Source: Vibrio artabrorum (GTDB taxonomy: Bacteria; Pseudomonadota; Gammaproteobacteria; Enterobacterales; Vibrionaceae). Taken from it: a stretch of 64,000 nt of DNA. How positions within the stretch are numbered: the first letter of the stretch is position 1; every line of letters starts with the position of its first letter. The notes below the pieces were generated by a model. That model saw nothing but the letters and a program-made list of their open reading frames with translations, was not told the DNA's origin and searched no databases. The translations under genes and the position numbers were made by a program. The stretch spans positions 2,914,001 to 2,978,000 of the forward strand of contig NZ_AP025458.1 in assembly GCF_024347295.1 (NCBI RefSeq), given 5' to 3'. Shown piece by piece: positions 1 through 8,490 of the stretch.

Positions 1-3000
1 TCGAGGGGTACTTGCTCGATCTCTTTAATGACGGGATCTTGCCCAAGCCATTGCAAAAGGACAAGGACAAGGCCAATTATGCGCAGGTGTTCCACAGCGC
101 AATGAGCGGCCGGCTTGATTCCAATATCGAGCGCAATTTGAGCAGCTACTTGATGTCGCATAGCAGAGGTAACATAAAAGGGGTTGTGGATGTTCTGCAA
201 GACTCCATGCGAGTGGTGCGTCAAACGCGCATTGAGCTCTCGAAAAATTCAAAGGATTACACCTTTTTTAAGCAGCTTTTAGAGCATGCTACAAAGGCCT
301 CATCCTTCGGCTGGGCAGTGGCGGAAAAACAACTGATTTTGGCCGATGAGCAGCTCGAATCTGCACAAGGAGCGCGCATTGCAGCCAATGAGGCACTCGA
401 CAAGGCGCAAGCGACAGTAAAAAAATTAGGGACTGAGCTAGAGCAACTGCGACAAACCCGCAATACACTCGAACAAAAGCGCAACAAAACCGAAGAGCGA
501 TTGCGATTAGCTATGGTTGCGGCTGATGAGTTCGCGCGTCGCGAACGATTCAAACAAGATCTCAACACCCTTACACCGGAAGCTGAGCTGGCAAAAAACG
601 CGCATCAAAATGCGCAGCAAGACTACCAACGTGCGTCCGAGGCACTCAGCCAAGCCCAGCAAGATCTTGCAGAAACGCAACAGCAATTAGCCGATGCGGT
701 CAAAGCGTTTGAGATCACATCAGAGCGCGCTGGAAAATATGAGTTTGCGTGCCGCCAACTCAAAGCTGTTGAAGCCTTTCATGGCCATGTAGACCCAGAC
801 AACTTACAAGACCCTATGCAGACCTTGGCCGCAACTAAAACCCAATGCGGACAAAACCTCAACGTGCTTGAGCGTCAACTGCAACAGATGAACGAGATCC
901 GTGAGACCTATCATCAGTTCAGTAAGCAGCTTTCAATTATTGGAGAAACGGTTGATCCCAATAACCTTCAAGACTGGGTGCAGGCGAAAAAACGCCACCT
1001 CCAAGAGAGCCAACTGATCGCAGCCAACGAGCCATATGAGAAAGAGAAACTTCAAGCCTTAAATATCGAGCTTGAAACCCAACAAAAATATCGGACTTTA
1101 CTCACATCTACTGAACTGGAAAACCAACCCGATAGCGTCCCAACCTTCATGCAGGCCGTCACGCTGTATCGCCAGAAAGTCGACGACGCCGGTCAGAACG
1201 TAGTCGCAGCCAAAACCCAATGCGACGAGCTGCTAAAGCAGCAACAACGACTGAACATTGAGCTGGTGCAGACCGAAGCCAAGCACGAAACCTGGTCACA
1301 ACTGCAGCCTCAAGTTCGTCTTTTAACCCAAGCTTACCCTGATCAAGCAAGCTGGACAGGCAACGATTGTCTCGAACTACAAAAAATTCTTCGAATAGAA
1401 AACGATGCCCTAACCGAAACGATCACCGAGCACAGCGCCGCTATTTTGAAATTGGGTGCTGATCTTCAGATCTTAAGAGACCGCGACTCGAGTCACCTTG
1501 AACTGCTTCGAACCTTCGCCGCAGACGTTGATGGACTCCCTATTTGCGATCTGTTTAACGACATCGACCCTGAAGATGCGCGCTACATGGAAGCCGCCCT
1601 TGGGAGCCTGATGAACGGCATTTTGGTGGAAGATCCTCACGCAGCCTCGCGTACCTTACTAGCGACCTATGGTGATGATTGGCCGTTGGAAGACTTGGTT
1701 CTTATCCCAAGCGGACGCCCGATTTCTCAATGGAATGAATCCTTTGAAGACAAAGAACTGTTTGAAGATATCACCGCGACGTTTATTGGCGCTGATGAGA
1801 GCACCGAAGCGCCTTGGTGCGTATTAACGTCAGGCGAGGGTCTTCGCATCAGTCAACTTCGTGATGCTCCAGTGCTGGGAGATAAAGCGCGAGAAGCGCT
1901 CATCACCCGCTTAGAGTCTCAGATCGAACGCCACGAATCCGATCGCAGTGATGCTACCGATGCGCACGCCACCCTGACGCAACACATTGAAGCGTTACGA
2001 ATGGCTCAGCCGAAAGCCACTGTTGCTTTTGCTGACGAACCCGATCTAGACGCAGCAAAAACGAAGATCAAAGACATCGAGCGCGCCCTTTCACAAGCAA
2101 AAATGGAACATCAGTCACTTTGCAATACAGAGGATGCGGTCAAACATAACCTATCGATATTGACGCAGTGTGAGCCGTTTGCCCACAGCCTGTATCGCGA
2201 CATCGCAGCAGACATTACCGTGTGTGAAGCGGCTATCGCACGTTGCACGGAAGCGCAACTAGAGATCAACCAGTTTTCACCCTTGTTTAAAAACATTGAT
2301 ACCGAATGGAAACTCCTACAACAGCCCTATCCTAACGATCCTGTATCACTTGAGAAACAAGTACTCGATGAACAAGCGCGCTATGAAACCGCCAGCGACC
2401 AATTCAGGAGCATGGAGACACTCCATAAGGTGCGATTTCACCTTGGTAAAACGTACTCCCAAGCGAAAGCCTTACTGGGAGACACTAGCCATAAACAGGA
2501 CGCCTTGAAAGAGCAAGCCAAGCAGATCGAAAGCCAAGCCAAGCAGCTTGAGTGCGACAAAGGCGCGGCGGAAACTGCACGCGATAGCGCGCAGAAGCGC
2601 AGTATCGAAGTGAGCACCAAACTTAATCACCTTGAGTCTGAGTTGGGGCGCGTTGAGGTCGCTCTGAAGGACATTGGCATTGACTACTCACCAGGTCTCG
2701 AAACGCGCTTGCAAGAAAAGAAGTCCTGGATTGAGGATGAGTATAAATCGGCGCAACGCAACGCCGATACGCACAGTGAATCGCTCTCCAAAGCCAAGGA
2801 GCACCATCAACAAAAACGCAGTGACGCTGACCTAAACCTACAAAAAGAAGCGCAAGCGAGAGCCCATCACGAAAAAGCCGTAACCGTGCGTCAGTCGGTA
2901 ATGGGCGTGATCTCAGATGATGGAACCACCGCCGTCCTAAAAGACGCAATGACTTCCATGCTCGAACTTGACGCCATCAACCAAAGCGACACCGCATTTC

Positions 3001-4028
3001 AGAAAGCACGCAGCTTCATCAGCAAAGTCAACGGCTGTGCGCAAGACTACGGAATACCTGTTACCGATCCCATGCTGGCATTTGGACAAACACTCACCGG
3101 CACTGATCTTGCCGCGCTATCGCATCTTTACTGCGAAGCCGTTAGCCTACTTAAGCGGCGCATACGTCAAGACCTTATCCAGAGCGGCGATCCTCAGGAA
3201 ATGCTTATGGATCTGGACAAAGCGTGCCGAATGGCCCAAAAATCTCTTGATAACGCTGAGGAGATGTTCCAAACCAAGCGCAGCGAACTGGGGGATGCCA
3301 TTGCGAAACGCATAACCGATGAGCAGCGCGCGGTTCGCAAGCTCAGCGCTCAATTGAATGGCATCGGTTTTGGCCAAGTTGCGGAAGTACGCCTTGTCAC
3401 CGACTATGTGCCGAAATTCGATAAGGTGCTCGAAGCGCTTCGACAAGGCTCGCAAATCATGGACGACCTATTTGCCGACGCCAGCACAGTCGAAGAAGCG
3501 TTGTCCGACCTTTTCCACCGAACCACGGCCGGTGAAATCAAGGGCGAGAAGCTGCTCGATCACCGTAATTACTTAAGGGTTAAGACGCAGATCCGCCGAC
3601 GTGGGCGCAATGAATATGAAGATCTTGAGGGCTCTCAATTATCGACTGGCGAACGTCTTGGATCAGGCCTTGTTGTTTTGATCAGCATCATCAAGCACTG
3701 GGGAAGCGCAGGTCATGGGAAGAAGCCATTTGCAATCCCTTTAGTCATGGATGAGGTGAGCCGACTCGATGCGCAAAGCCAAGCCACGGTTGCCGAGCTC
3801 TGCCGCCGCTGCGGGGTTCAACTTTTGATGGCCGCGCCTGAAACGCTGGGTAAAATCACCGGATTGGGGTATCAGTTGGTGCGCGTTTGGCCTGATGGCG
3901 TCAATCTTGATGATCCAAGTCAAGACAATGAAGCCCGCTCTTGGGTACAGATCACCGGACTGCAAGACAGCACCGAACTCACCGTCGACAGTGAACACGT
4001 GCTAAACGGCATCCTGGGTAAGCCTTAG
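1..4028 (+). CDS. jetC: Wadjet JetC, MukB-like SMC ATPase (5' end outside window)
   Basis: This is the SMC motor subunit of a Wadjet (JetABCD/EptABCD/MksBEFG) system, which extrudes DNA loops and leads to cleavage of small circular plasmids. The frame is open from base 3, so the N-terminal head with its Walker A motif lies upstream of the window; about 1340 residues are visible. Long heptad-rich coiled coils (roughly residues 90-520 and 640-1000) flank a hinge-like central region. The C-terminal head has the ABC signature QLSTGER near residue 1208 and Walker B VMDEVSRLD near 1243, similar to MukB. jetD follows after one base. The housekeeping MukB is excluded because mukF/mukE are not adjacent and a TOPRIM gene follows. 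jetA and jetB should lie just off the left edge. Family assignment is firm; the Wadjet subtype is not determined. Confidence 0.88.
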   Translation, partial: EGYLLDLFNDGILPKPLQKDKDKANYAQVFHSAMSGRLDSNIERNLSSYLMSHSRGNIKGVVDVLQDSMRVVRQTRIELSKNSKDYTFFKQLLEHATKASSFGWAVAEKQLILADEQLESAQGARIAANEALDKAQATVKKLGTELEQLRQTRNTLEQKRNKTEERLRLAMVAADEFARRERFKQDLNTLTPEAELAKNAHQNAQQDYQRASEALSQAQQDLAETQQQLADAVKAFEITSERAGKYEFACRQLKAVEAFHGHVDPDNLQDPMQTLAATKTQCGQNLNVLERQLQQMNEIRETYHQFSKQLSIIGETVDPNNLQDWVQAKKRHLQESQLIAANEPYEKEKLQALNIELETQQKYRTLLTSTELENQPDSVPTFMQAVTLYRQKVDDAGQNVVAAKTQCDELLKQQQRLNIELVQTEAKHETWSQLQPQVRLLTQAYPDQASWTGNDCLELQKILRIENDALTETITEHSAAILKLGADLQILRDRDSSHLELLRTFAADVDGLPICDLFNDIDPEDARYMEAALGSLMNGILVEDPHAASRTLLATYGDDWPLEDLVLIPSGRPISQWNESFEDKELFEDITATFIGADESTEAPWCVLTSGEGLRISQLRDAPVLGDKAREALITRLESQIERHESDRSDATDAHATLTQHIEALRMAQPKATVAFADEPDLDAAKTKIKDIERALSQAKMEHQSLCNTEDAVKHNLSILTQCEPFAHSLYRDIAADITVCEAAIARCTEAQLEINQFSPLFKNIDTEWKLLQQPYPNDPVSLEKQVLDEQARYETASDQFRSMETLHKVRFHLGKTYSQAKALLGDTSHKQDALKEQAKQIESQAKQLECDKGAAETARDSAQKRSIEVSTKLNHLESELGRVEVALKDIGIDYSPGLETRLQEKKSWIEDEYKSAQRNADTHSESLSKAKEHHQQKRSDADLNLQKEAQARAHHEKAVTVRQSVMGVISDDGTTAVLKDAMTSMLELDAINQSDTAFQKARSFISKVNGCAQDYGIPVTDPMLAFGQTLTGTDLAALSHLYCEAVSLLKRRIRQDLIQSGDPQEMLMDLDKACRMAQKSLDNAEEMFQTKRSELGDAIAKRITDEQRAVRKLSAQLNGIGFGQVAEVRLVTDYVPKFDKVLEALRQGSQIMDDLFADASTVEEALSDLFHRTTAGEIKGEKLLDHRNYLRVKTQIRRRGRNEYEDLEGSQLSTGERLGSGLVVLISIIKHWGSAGHGKKPFAIPLVMDEVSRLDAQSQATVAELCRRCGVQLLMAAPETLGKITGLGYQLVRVWPDGVNLDDPSQDNEARSWVQITGLQDSTELTVDSEHVLNGILGKP

Positions 4029-4029
4029 T

Positions 4030-4980
4030 ATGAGTAGCGATTTATTGCAAAAGTTGGGTCTGCCGCGCACGCACGTAGCCGAAGTGCTGACCCGACTTGC
4101 CACCAATAAAAAAATCATTGAACGGCAAAAAGATGGACCACTTCTCGCCCATCTCAAGTCGTTGCGCATCGCCCATTGCGCAGGACGACTATGGCACCTA
4201 GACAACCCAGAGAGACTTGACCAACTGCGCCAACAAATCGGCCTAGAGGAGGGGCATGTAACTAAGGCGCGCGGTGCTATCGTACGTAATACTGAACTCG
4301 TTCATCACAAATGTGCTGCGGCCTGGCGAGGAGACAGCAAGTCTGGCCGAAGCGAGCCGCTTCTTCCAACGCAAGCCGTGACAAGCGATGAAGTGATCAG
4401 AGTGCGAAGCAGCAAGACTGGATTGACCGTCACCTACCCAAGCTGGCAACAATCGGTCGATGACGAAACAGAGGCACGCTCAGAGTGCACTATCCCTGAG
4501 CGCTTGTGGCGTGAAAAGCACAGGCTCTCTTTTGCGGACATCAAACTCATCATGACAGTTGAAAATCTTGGCGCTTTTGTCGATCTGCCTTTGGTTGAGG
4601 GGCTTGTTCTGTTGTATGTACCTGGCCTTAATCTTACCCACACAGAGCTATTGGCATCCCTACCCGCCACCGTACCTTGGGTGGCCTTTCCTGATTATGA
4701 CCCGAATGGCCTATCGATTGTCCAAACAATGGCGAACAAGCTGGGACGTCCTGCACGCATTTGGCTTCCCGGTTACTGGCAGGATCAGGCGGCGCAGCGC
4801 AGTCGTGAGATGATTGGCACAAGTAAGCGTAGCTGGCTTGACGCCCCATCCTTAAGCCTACCGGGACTTCGTGATGTGCAGCGCTGGCTTGAGCAAGAAG
4901 TCCTTGTCTTAGATCACCGATGCGATGCAGCGCTAAATGACTTGGTCAGCGACGAGTTGGGTATTGTGACACTCAACTAA
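4030..4980 (+). CDS. jetD: Wadjet JetD, TOPRIM-type nuclease subunit
   Basis: JetD is the nuclease subunit of Wadjet; it cuts plasmid DNA when the SMC motor stalls. The protein has 316 residues. An N-terminal winged-helix-like part (about 1-75) precedes a TOPRIM fold. The TOPRIM glutamate is in MTVENLGAF (about residue 178), and the acidic motif is in WVAFPDYDPNGLS (about 217-229), matching the VEN and DxD signatures of topoisomerase VI-like JetD proteins. The start codon lies one base after the jetC stop, so the two genes are co-transcribed and probably translationally coupled. It is on the short side for the family, which may point to a subtype other than type I; that is inference. Confidence 0.85.
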   Translation: MSSDLLQKLGLPRTHVAEVLTRLATNKKIIERQKDGPLLAHLKSLRIAHCAGRLWHLDNPERLDQLRQQIGLEEGHVTKARGAIVRNTELVHHKCAAAWRGDSKSGRSEPLLPTQAVTSDEVIRVRSSKTGLTVTYPSWQQSVDDETEARSECTIPERLWREKHRLSFADIKLIMTVENLGAFVDLPLVEGLVLLYVPGLNLTHTELLASLPATVPWVAFPDYDPNGLSIVQTMANKLGRPARIWLPGYWQDQAAQRSREMIGTSKRSWLDAPSLSLPGLRDVQRWLEQEVLVLDHRCDAALNDLVSDELGIVTLN

Positions 4981-4989
4981 CTAATGCTA

Positions 4990-5010
4990 CCACCAGACTG
5001 ACTCTGGTGG
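4990..5010 (+). terminator. Stem-loop after jetD
   Basis: CCACCAGA and TCTGGTGG form a perfect 8-bp stem with a 5-base loop, 9 bases after the jetD stop. The following T-run is weak (ACTTTTCG about 10 bases on), so it may be an inefficient intrinsic terminator or an mRNA-end stabiliser. Confidence 0.45.
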
Positions 5011-5172
5011 CGCATCCCAACTTTTCGCTCGGAAACGTTCGAATGTGAGATCACCGCTCTCAAACTGAACGCACTAGGGTGGCACTTATTATGATCCCAT
5101 GTATCACTTATCTTTTTCTAACTTCACTTCGACTCGTGACGTCCAGAACGAGAGACTAAAGACTGTTCGATC

Positions 5173-5230
5173 TCTAAGAAGCTTTTGGGGCAAAGGTGAG
5201 TTTGCTGTGAACTTTTTTGGCACACCTCTG
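5173..5230. repeat. Island noncoding repeat, copy 1
   Basis: A segment of about 58 bases runs from TCTAAG to CACCTCTG and contains TTTTGGGGCAAAGG. It is repeated imperfectly in the same orientation at 12958-13013. The conserved blocks are TCTAAG, TTTTGGGGCAAAGG, GTTTGCT and CACCTCTG, separated by diverged bases. It lies in the gene-free stretch 5011-5394, where I see no other supportable gene. Confidence 0.5.
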
Positions 5231-5348
5231 GACGCTATCTGCAATCGAAACAAACGGGGCGTCCACATATGGTAAAAAATGACATCCAACCACTAGTATT
5301 GCCTGTCTTTGTATTTTCCCAGAGCTTGAGTTAGTAGGTAGGAGTAAT

Positions 5349-5376
5349 AACCGTAAATTTAACTTCATTTACGGTT
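5349..5376. terminator. Stem-loop downstream of a small minus-strand gene
   Basis: AACCGTAAAT (5349-5358) and ATTTACGGTT (5367-5376) form a perfect 10-bp inverted repeat with an 8-base loop. It lies 18 bases past the stop of the 56-residue minus-strand gene ending at 5395, so it is a plausible terminator for it, although the T-run is poor. Confidence 0.45.
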
Positions 5377-5394
5377 GAATCAGGTGATTGGTTG

Positions 5395-5565
5395 TTAACG
5401 CTGGTATTTTTTCTTCAGCTTTTTTAGCTCTTCTGGATTGTTTTTCTCTAGCTCTTTTTCATATTCATCCATATGTTTCGAGAGCCAAATATGAACGTTT
5501 TCCGAATAGAGAGTAAAAGCACCAATAGCTAAACTCAATGCGAATATTATACTTAAAAACAACAT
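5395..5565 (-). CDS. Small single-pass membrane protein (56 aa), unknown function
   Basis: This short ORF encodes 56 residues. The N-terminus is a hydrophobic helix (MLFLSIIFALSLAIGAFTLY), followed by a charged, lysine/glutamate-rich cytoplasmic-type tail (about residues 31-56) with helical heptad character. A Shine-Dalgarno-like AGGACTAGG lies directly upstream of the ATG on the minus strand. It stands alone and opposes jetD, with an inverted repeat after its stop. No family is recognised. The bipartite layout resembles many island-encoded small inner-membrane proteins, but no function can be assigned. Confidence 0.5.
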   Translation of the reverse strand: MLFLSIIFALSLAIGAFTLYSENVHIWLSKHMDEYEKELEKNNPEELKKLKKKYQR

Positions 5566-5699
5566 CCTAGTCCTATCATGTGTTGTGCCGACGCGCTAGT
5601 TCGTACTAGCTAACAACCCTATCAATTCATCAGTTGTAACTGTTTTTCATGAACCATTTTCGTTTATAACATATACAGCAATACGATACTTGGATTAGT

Positions 5700-5732
5700 T
5701 CTAGTGTAGCAAAATCAGCTTGCCACTAATTG
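5700..5732. repeat. 33-bp direct repeat, copy 1
   Basis: This starts with TCTAGTGTAGC and ends with TTGCCACTAATTG. It matches 9273-9305 at 31 of 33 positions in the same orientation. Within each copy TAGTG and CACTA are inverted, giving a weak dyad. It lies about 100 bp upstream of the Xre/ParS gene. Confidence 0.7.
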
Positions 5733-5833
5733 GAAAGGGTATGTAGGCAACTAGCAAGCCTCGACACATTTCCGTGTTAACATAATCTAATTACGCCTAT
5801 TGTGTAAGTGTAGTTAGATTCGGAGGTACTTTA

Positions 5834-6259
5834 ATGTTCAGTGCTGCTTATGAAATGCTTGGAGGTGAAAAGCGCAAAGCTCAGAGCGTAATCGATAGTC
5901 TAAAAATTATTCGTCAAGGGCTTCCTGTTGAAACGCTGGATAGAGGAATGCTAATTCTTGGTCTGACTAAGACAGATTACGCGAAAATTATTGGCGTTAA
6001 TCTGCGTACTCTCCAGCGAAAAATGAAAGAACCGAACGCAACGCTAAGCCCAACAGCCAGTGAACATGCTCTTATGCTTGCAGATATGGTCAAAGAAGCA
6101 AATGAGTATTTTGGTGATCGTGATGCGACATTACGCTGGTTAAATAAACCCAGTTTGGTTTTTGAAAACGAAACACCACTTTCATTCTGTGACACAATAA
6201 CCGGTATCATTCTGGTGACAGAAGAGATCAATAAGTTGAAGTACGGATATACGGCTTAA
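5834..6259 (+). CDS. Xre/MbcA/ParS-type antitoxin (DUF2384)
   Basis: This 141-residue protein has the architecture of the antitoxin of RES-Xre toxin-antitoxin pairs. An N-terminal Xre-like helix-turn-helix lies around residues 45-70 (DYAKIIGVNLRTLQRKMKEP). A C-terminal MbcA/ParS toxin-binding domain covers about residues 85-141, with the hallmark FGDRDATLRWLNKPS and a hydrophobic amphipathic end. GGAGG lies 7 bases upstream of the ATG. In typical systems the RES-domain toxin, which degrades NAD+, starts at the antitoxin stop. Here an ATG does overlap the stop, but its reading frame ends after 25 codons, so the antitoxin is now effectively an orphan. Confidence 0.8.
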   Translation: MFSAAYEMLGGEKRKAQSVIDSLKIIRQGLPVETLDRGMLILGLTKTDYAKIIGVNLRTLQRKMKEPNATLSPTASEHALMLADMVKEANEYFGDRDATLRWLNKPSLVFENETPLSFCDTITGIILVTEEINKLKYGYTA

Positions 6260-6337
6260 ATGGAAACTTGCCGATTGTCACAAAGCAACTTTTCTGACAT
6301 AGCAGGGAAAGTTGATCTGTTTGGTTCTGCGATATAG
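6260..6337 (+). pseudogene. Probable decayed 5' end of a RES-domain toxin
   Basis: An ATG directly abuts the antitoxin stop (TAAATG), the usual RES-toxin position, and opens a frame of only 25 codons. Its residues CRLSQSNFSDIAGKVDLFG resemble the start of RES toxins (R-L...F-x-D-x-x-G...LFGG), after which a TAG ends the frame where the GGRWN motif would be. I find no intact RES remainder in 6338-6474. The similarity is by eye over a short stretch, so this is tentative. Confidence 0.35.
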
Positions 6338-6474
6338 GTCCTTAGATACACTATGATTGGGTACAAACGTGTTAGTTCCTGCCCATGTAGCGTGTCTCTG
6401 CCTTGCAAAGTAGGCTTCATCCGGAAAGAGATGGCCATCAACATATCAACCTGATATTTTGAGATAAAAGCATC

Positions 6475-6849
6475 TCAAGAAAAATCACCATACTTGATAC
6501 GATTTAATACATCTAAAACGCGTTTTAAATCACCTTTAAGCACAACTTCTAGCGGAGTTAGACCAGATAGCGCTGGAATTGCGGAAGTTAACCATTCTGC
6601 TCTCAAACCAGAGTCCTCAAACATATCCTCCATTTGCTCTTTTAAAGTAGTATGTTGTGAAAGAATGTACTCTATAGACTTCGACTGGGTATCATCCTCA
6701 AGTTCAACTTTGCGCAAAGTCCATGAACCATCGTTATTGTCGAGCCATTCGATTTGATCGCCTTCTTCCCATTGCAATTCTTTTTGCAGTATTTCTGGAA
6801 TGTTGAAGAAAGCCTCACCATCGCAGGTCTTCTCAATTTTAACTTTCAT
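6475..6849 (-). CDS. AbrB/MazE-fold protein fused to a DUF2384 (ParS/MbcA) domain
   Basis: This is a 124-residue protein. Residues 1-50 look like a swapped-hairpin AbrB/SpoVT/MazE DNA-binding domain (MKVKIEKTCDGEAFFNIPE, then EEGDQIEW). Residues about 75-124 resemble the MbcA/ParS toxin-binding domain (GLRAEWLTSAIPALSG, TPLEVVLKGD, ending RIKYGDFS). Both domains are antitoxin modules, so it is probably a stand-alone transcriptional regulator or antitoxin. It converges with the Xre/ParS gene at 5834-6259. An IS66 element is inserted 19 bp upstream of its start codon. The element's target duplication supplies the TAAGGA Shine-Dalgarno, so translation may survive the insertion. Confidence 0.7.
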   Translation of the reverse strand: MKVKIEKTCDGEAFFNIPEILQKELQWEEGDQIEWLDNNDGSWTLRKVELEDDTQSKSIEYILSQHTTLKEQMEDMFEDSGLRAEWLTSAIPALSGLTPLEVVLKGDLKRVLDVLNRIKYGDFS

Positions 6850-6901
6850 TGTTGCTCAGTCCTTATTCGTAAACGCCCCATGAACCCACGGGGCGATCTT
6901 G

Positions 6902-8431
6902 CTAATGTATAAAGTTCCAAGGCAGGAGCGCATCGATATCAGGTTCAGCTTTCGCTAATTCCTGCATGCACTTGACCATGTAGTCGTAGAGGATGAGTCC
7001 ATTGGCTTTCGCGGTCTCGACGATGCTGTAAAGCATCGCGCTCGCTTCAGCCCCATTAGGGTTAGTTGAGAAGAGCCAATTTTTTCTGCCAATGACCAGC
7101 GGTTTTATTGCGCGTTCAGCACGATTATTATCTATCGATAAATGACCATCATCGATATAGCGGATAAGTTTCGGCCATTGGCCGAGCGTGTATTTTATCG
7201 CCTTACCCAGCGGGCTAGACTCCATCACTTGTTGAGTCGTCATCCACTCGTACAACTCATCCAGTATCGGCTTAGCATGTTGTTTACGTTCTGCTTTTCT
7301 TTTTTCAGCAGATTCACCTTTTAAGCGAGATTCTATTCCATAGAGCTTCTGGATTTTGGCCAGCGCTTTATCTGCTTTGCCTGACTTACCTTTACCTTGC
7401 AGCTTTTTTGCGTCCATGAACTTACGTCGTGCATGCGCCAAGCAGCCAACATTGGTCACTTGATGAAGACCATCATAGGCACCATAGCCATCGGTTTGCA
7501 GATAACCACTGTAATCCCCCAAGAAGGCAACAGGGCATGCCCTCGCGCGACTGTTTTGATAGTCGTACAAGGCGATATTTTTCACATTGGGGAGTGCGGC
7601 ATCTGGCGAGTCTGCGCCCGAGCAGTAGAGCCACATATAACATTGTTTATCTTCTTTGAGGACATTGAGCGGCGTTTCATCTGCCTGAACCACCACTTGT
7701 TGAAGTAAGTGCTCTTTTAGGGCGGCATAGAGTGGTTTGAACTTCTCACTGACCTGGATAACCCACCTTGCCATGGTGGTGCGTGATAGTTCAATACCCG
7801 ACTGGGTAAACAGCGACTCTTGTCGATACAGTGGCATCGCGTATTGGTATTTACCAAGGATGATGTTGGCAAGCAAGCTTTCTGTGGCGAAGCTCTTAGG
7901 GATAATGCTTTGCGGTGCTGGTTTTTGAACGATGCGGCTTTCGTCTTTAGTTTGCTCGCACTGGCGGCAAGCATATTTAGGACGCACATATTCCAGCACT
8001 TTGAGTACCGCTGGTGAGAACTCTAGTTTTTCACAGCGGTCTTCACCGATTTTATGCAGACCATGCTTGCAGCAAGTGCACTGCTTTTCATTGTCGTCTA
8101 AATCGAGTTCGATAACCTCACGAGGCAAGCTCTTTGGAAGAGGCTTGCGCTTACCGCGCTTCTTCGTTGTGGTGGTTGTCGTGACCTCAACCTCTTCTTC
8201 CTTAGCAGCTTCACATTCCACTTCGTTGAAGAGGTCACCTTGCGATTCATCGTAAGGCTTTAACGCCTCCGAGCGTCTAGCGAACTGACGGTCGAAGGCA
8301 AGCTTGAGCTGCTCAAGTAGCGACTGGCGCTCTTGTTTCAGTTGGTTTTCTGACGCCATCAGCGCTTTCACCATCGCTTGTAGCTCGGCAACATCTTGGC
8401 TTTCTGGGTTGATATTTGGCGTCTTTTTCAT
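6902..8431 (-). CDS. tnpC: IS66 transposase TnpC
   Basis: This is the 509-residue DDE transposase of the IS66 element. A coiled-coil N-terminus (about 10-50) is followed by a basic linker and a zinc-binding region with CTCC and CRQC cysteine pairs (about 125-165). The catalytic core has the first Asp in VVVQADETPLN, the second in YLQTDGYGAYDG and the Glu in IDNNRAERAIKPL. Full length with no frame damage. Confidence 0.93.
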   Translation of the reverse strand: MKKTPNINPESQDVAELQAMVKALMASENQLKQERQSLLEQLKLAFDRQFARRSEALKPYDESQGDLFNEVECEAAKEEEVEVTTTTTTKKRGKRKPLPKSLPREVIELDLDDNEKQCTCCKHGLHKIGEDRCEKLEFSPAVLKVLEYVRPKYACRQCEQTKDESRIVQKPAPQSIIPKSFATESLLANIILGKYQYAMPLYRQESLFTQSGIELSRTTMARWVIQVSEKFKPLYAALKEHLLQQVVVQADETPLNVLKEDKQCYMWLYCSGADSPDAALPNVKNIALYDYQNSRARACPVAFLGDYSGYLQTDGYGAYDGLHQVTNVGCLAHARRKFMDAKKLQGKGKSGKADKALAKIQKLYGIESRLKGESAEKRKAERKQHAKPILDELYEWMTTQQVMESSPLGKAIKYTLGQWPKLIRYIDDGHLSIDNNRAERAIKPLVIGRKNWLFSTNPNGAEASAMLYSIVETAKANGLILYDYMVKCMQELAKAEPDIDALLPWNFIH

Positions 8432-8490
8432 GGCATTTATTATACTAAAATCATGCCGTTAACGCTTGGTGGATAAAGCTTTATTCTCGA

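Noticed and set aside
1..4028. Housekeeping MukB
   Set aside because: mukE and mukF would precede it and no TOPRIM gene would follow; the downstream JetD and the island setting indicate Wadjet.
5104..5289. 61-codon minus-strand ORF over the island repeat, with a similar reading in the 12813-13043 copy
   Set aside because: The shared residues come from the nucleotide repeat; no ribosome-binding site and the rest of the two frames is unrelated, so it is treated as noncoding repeat.
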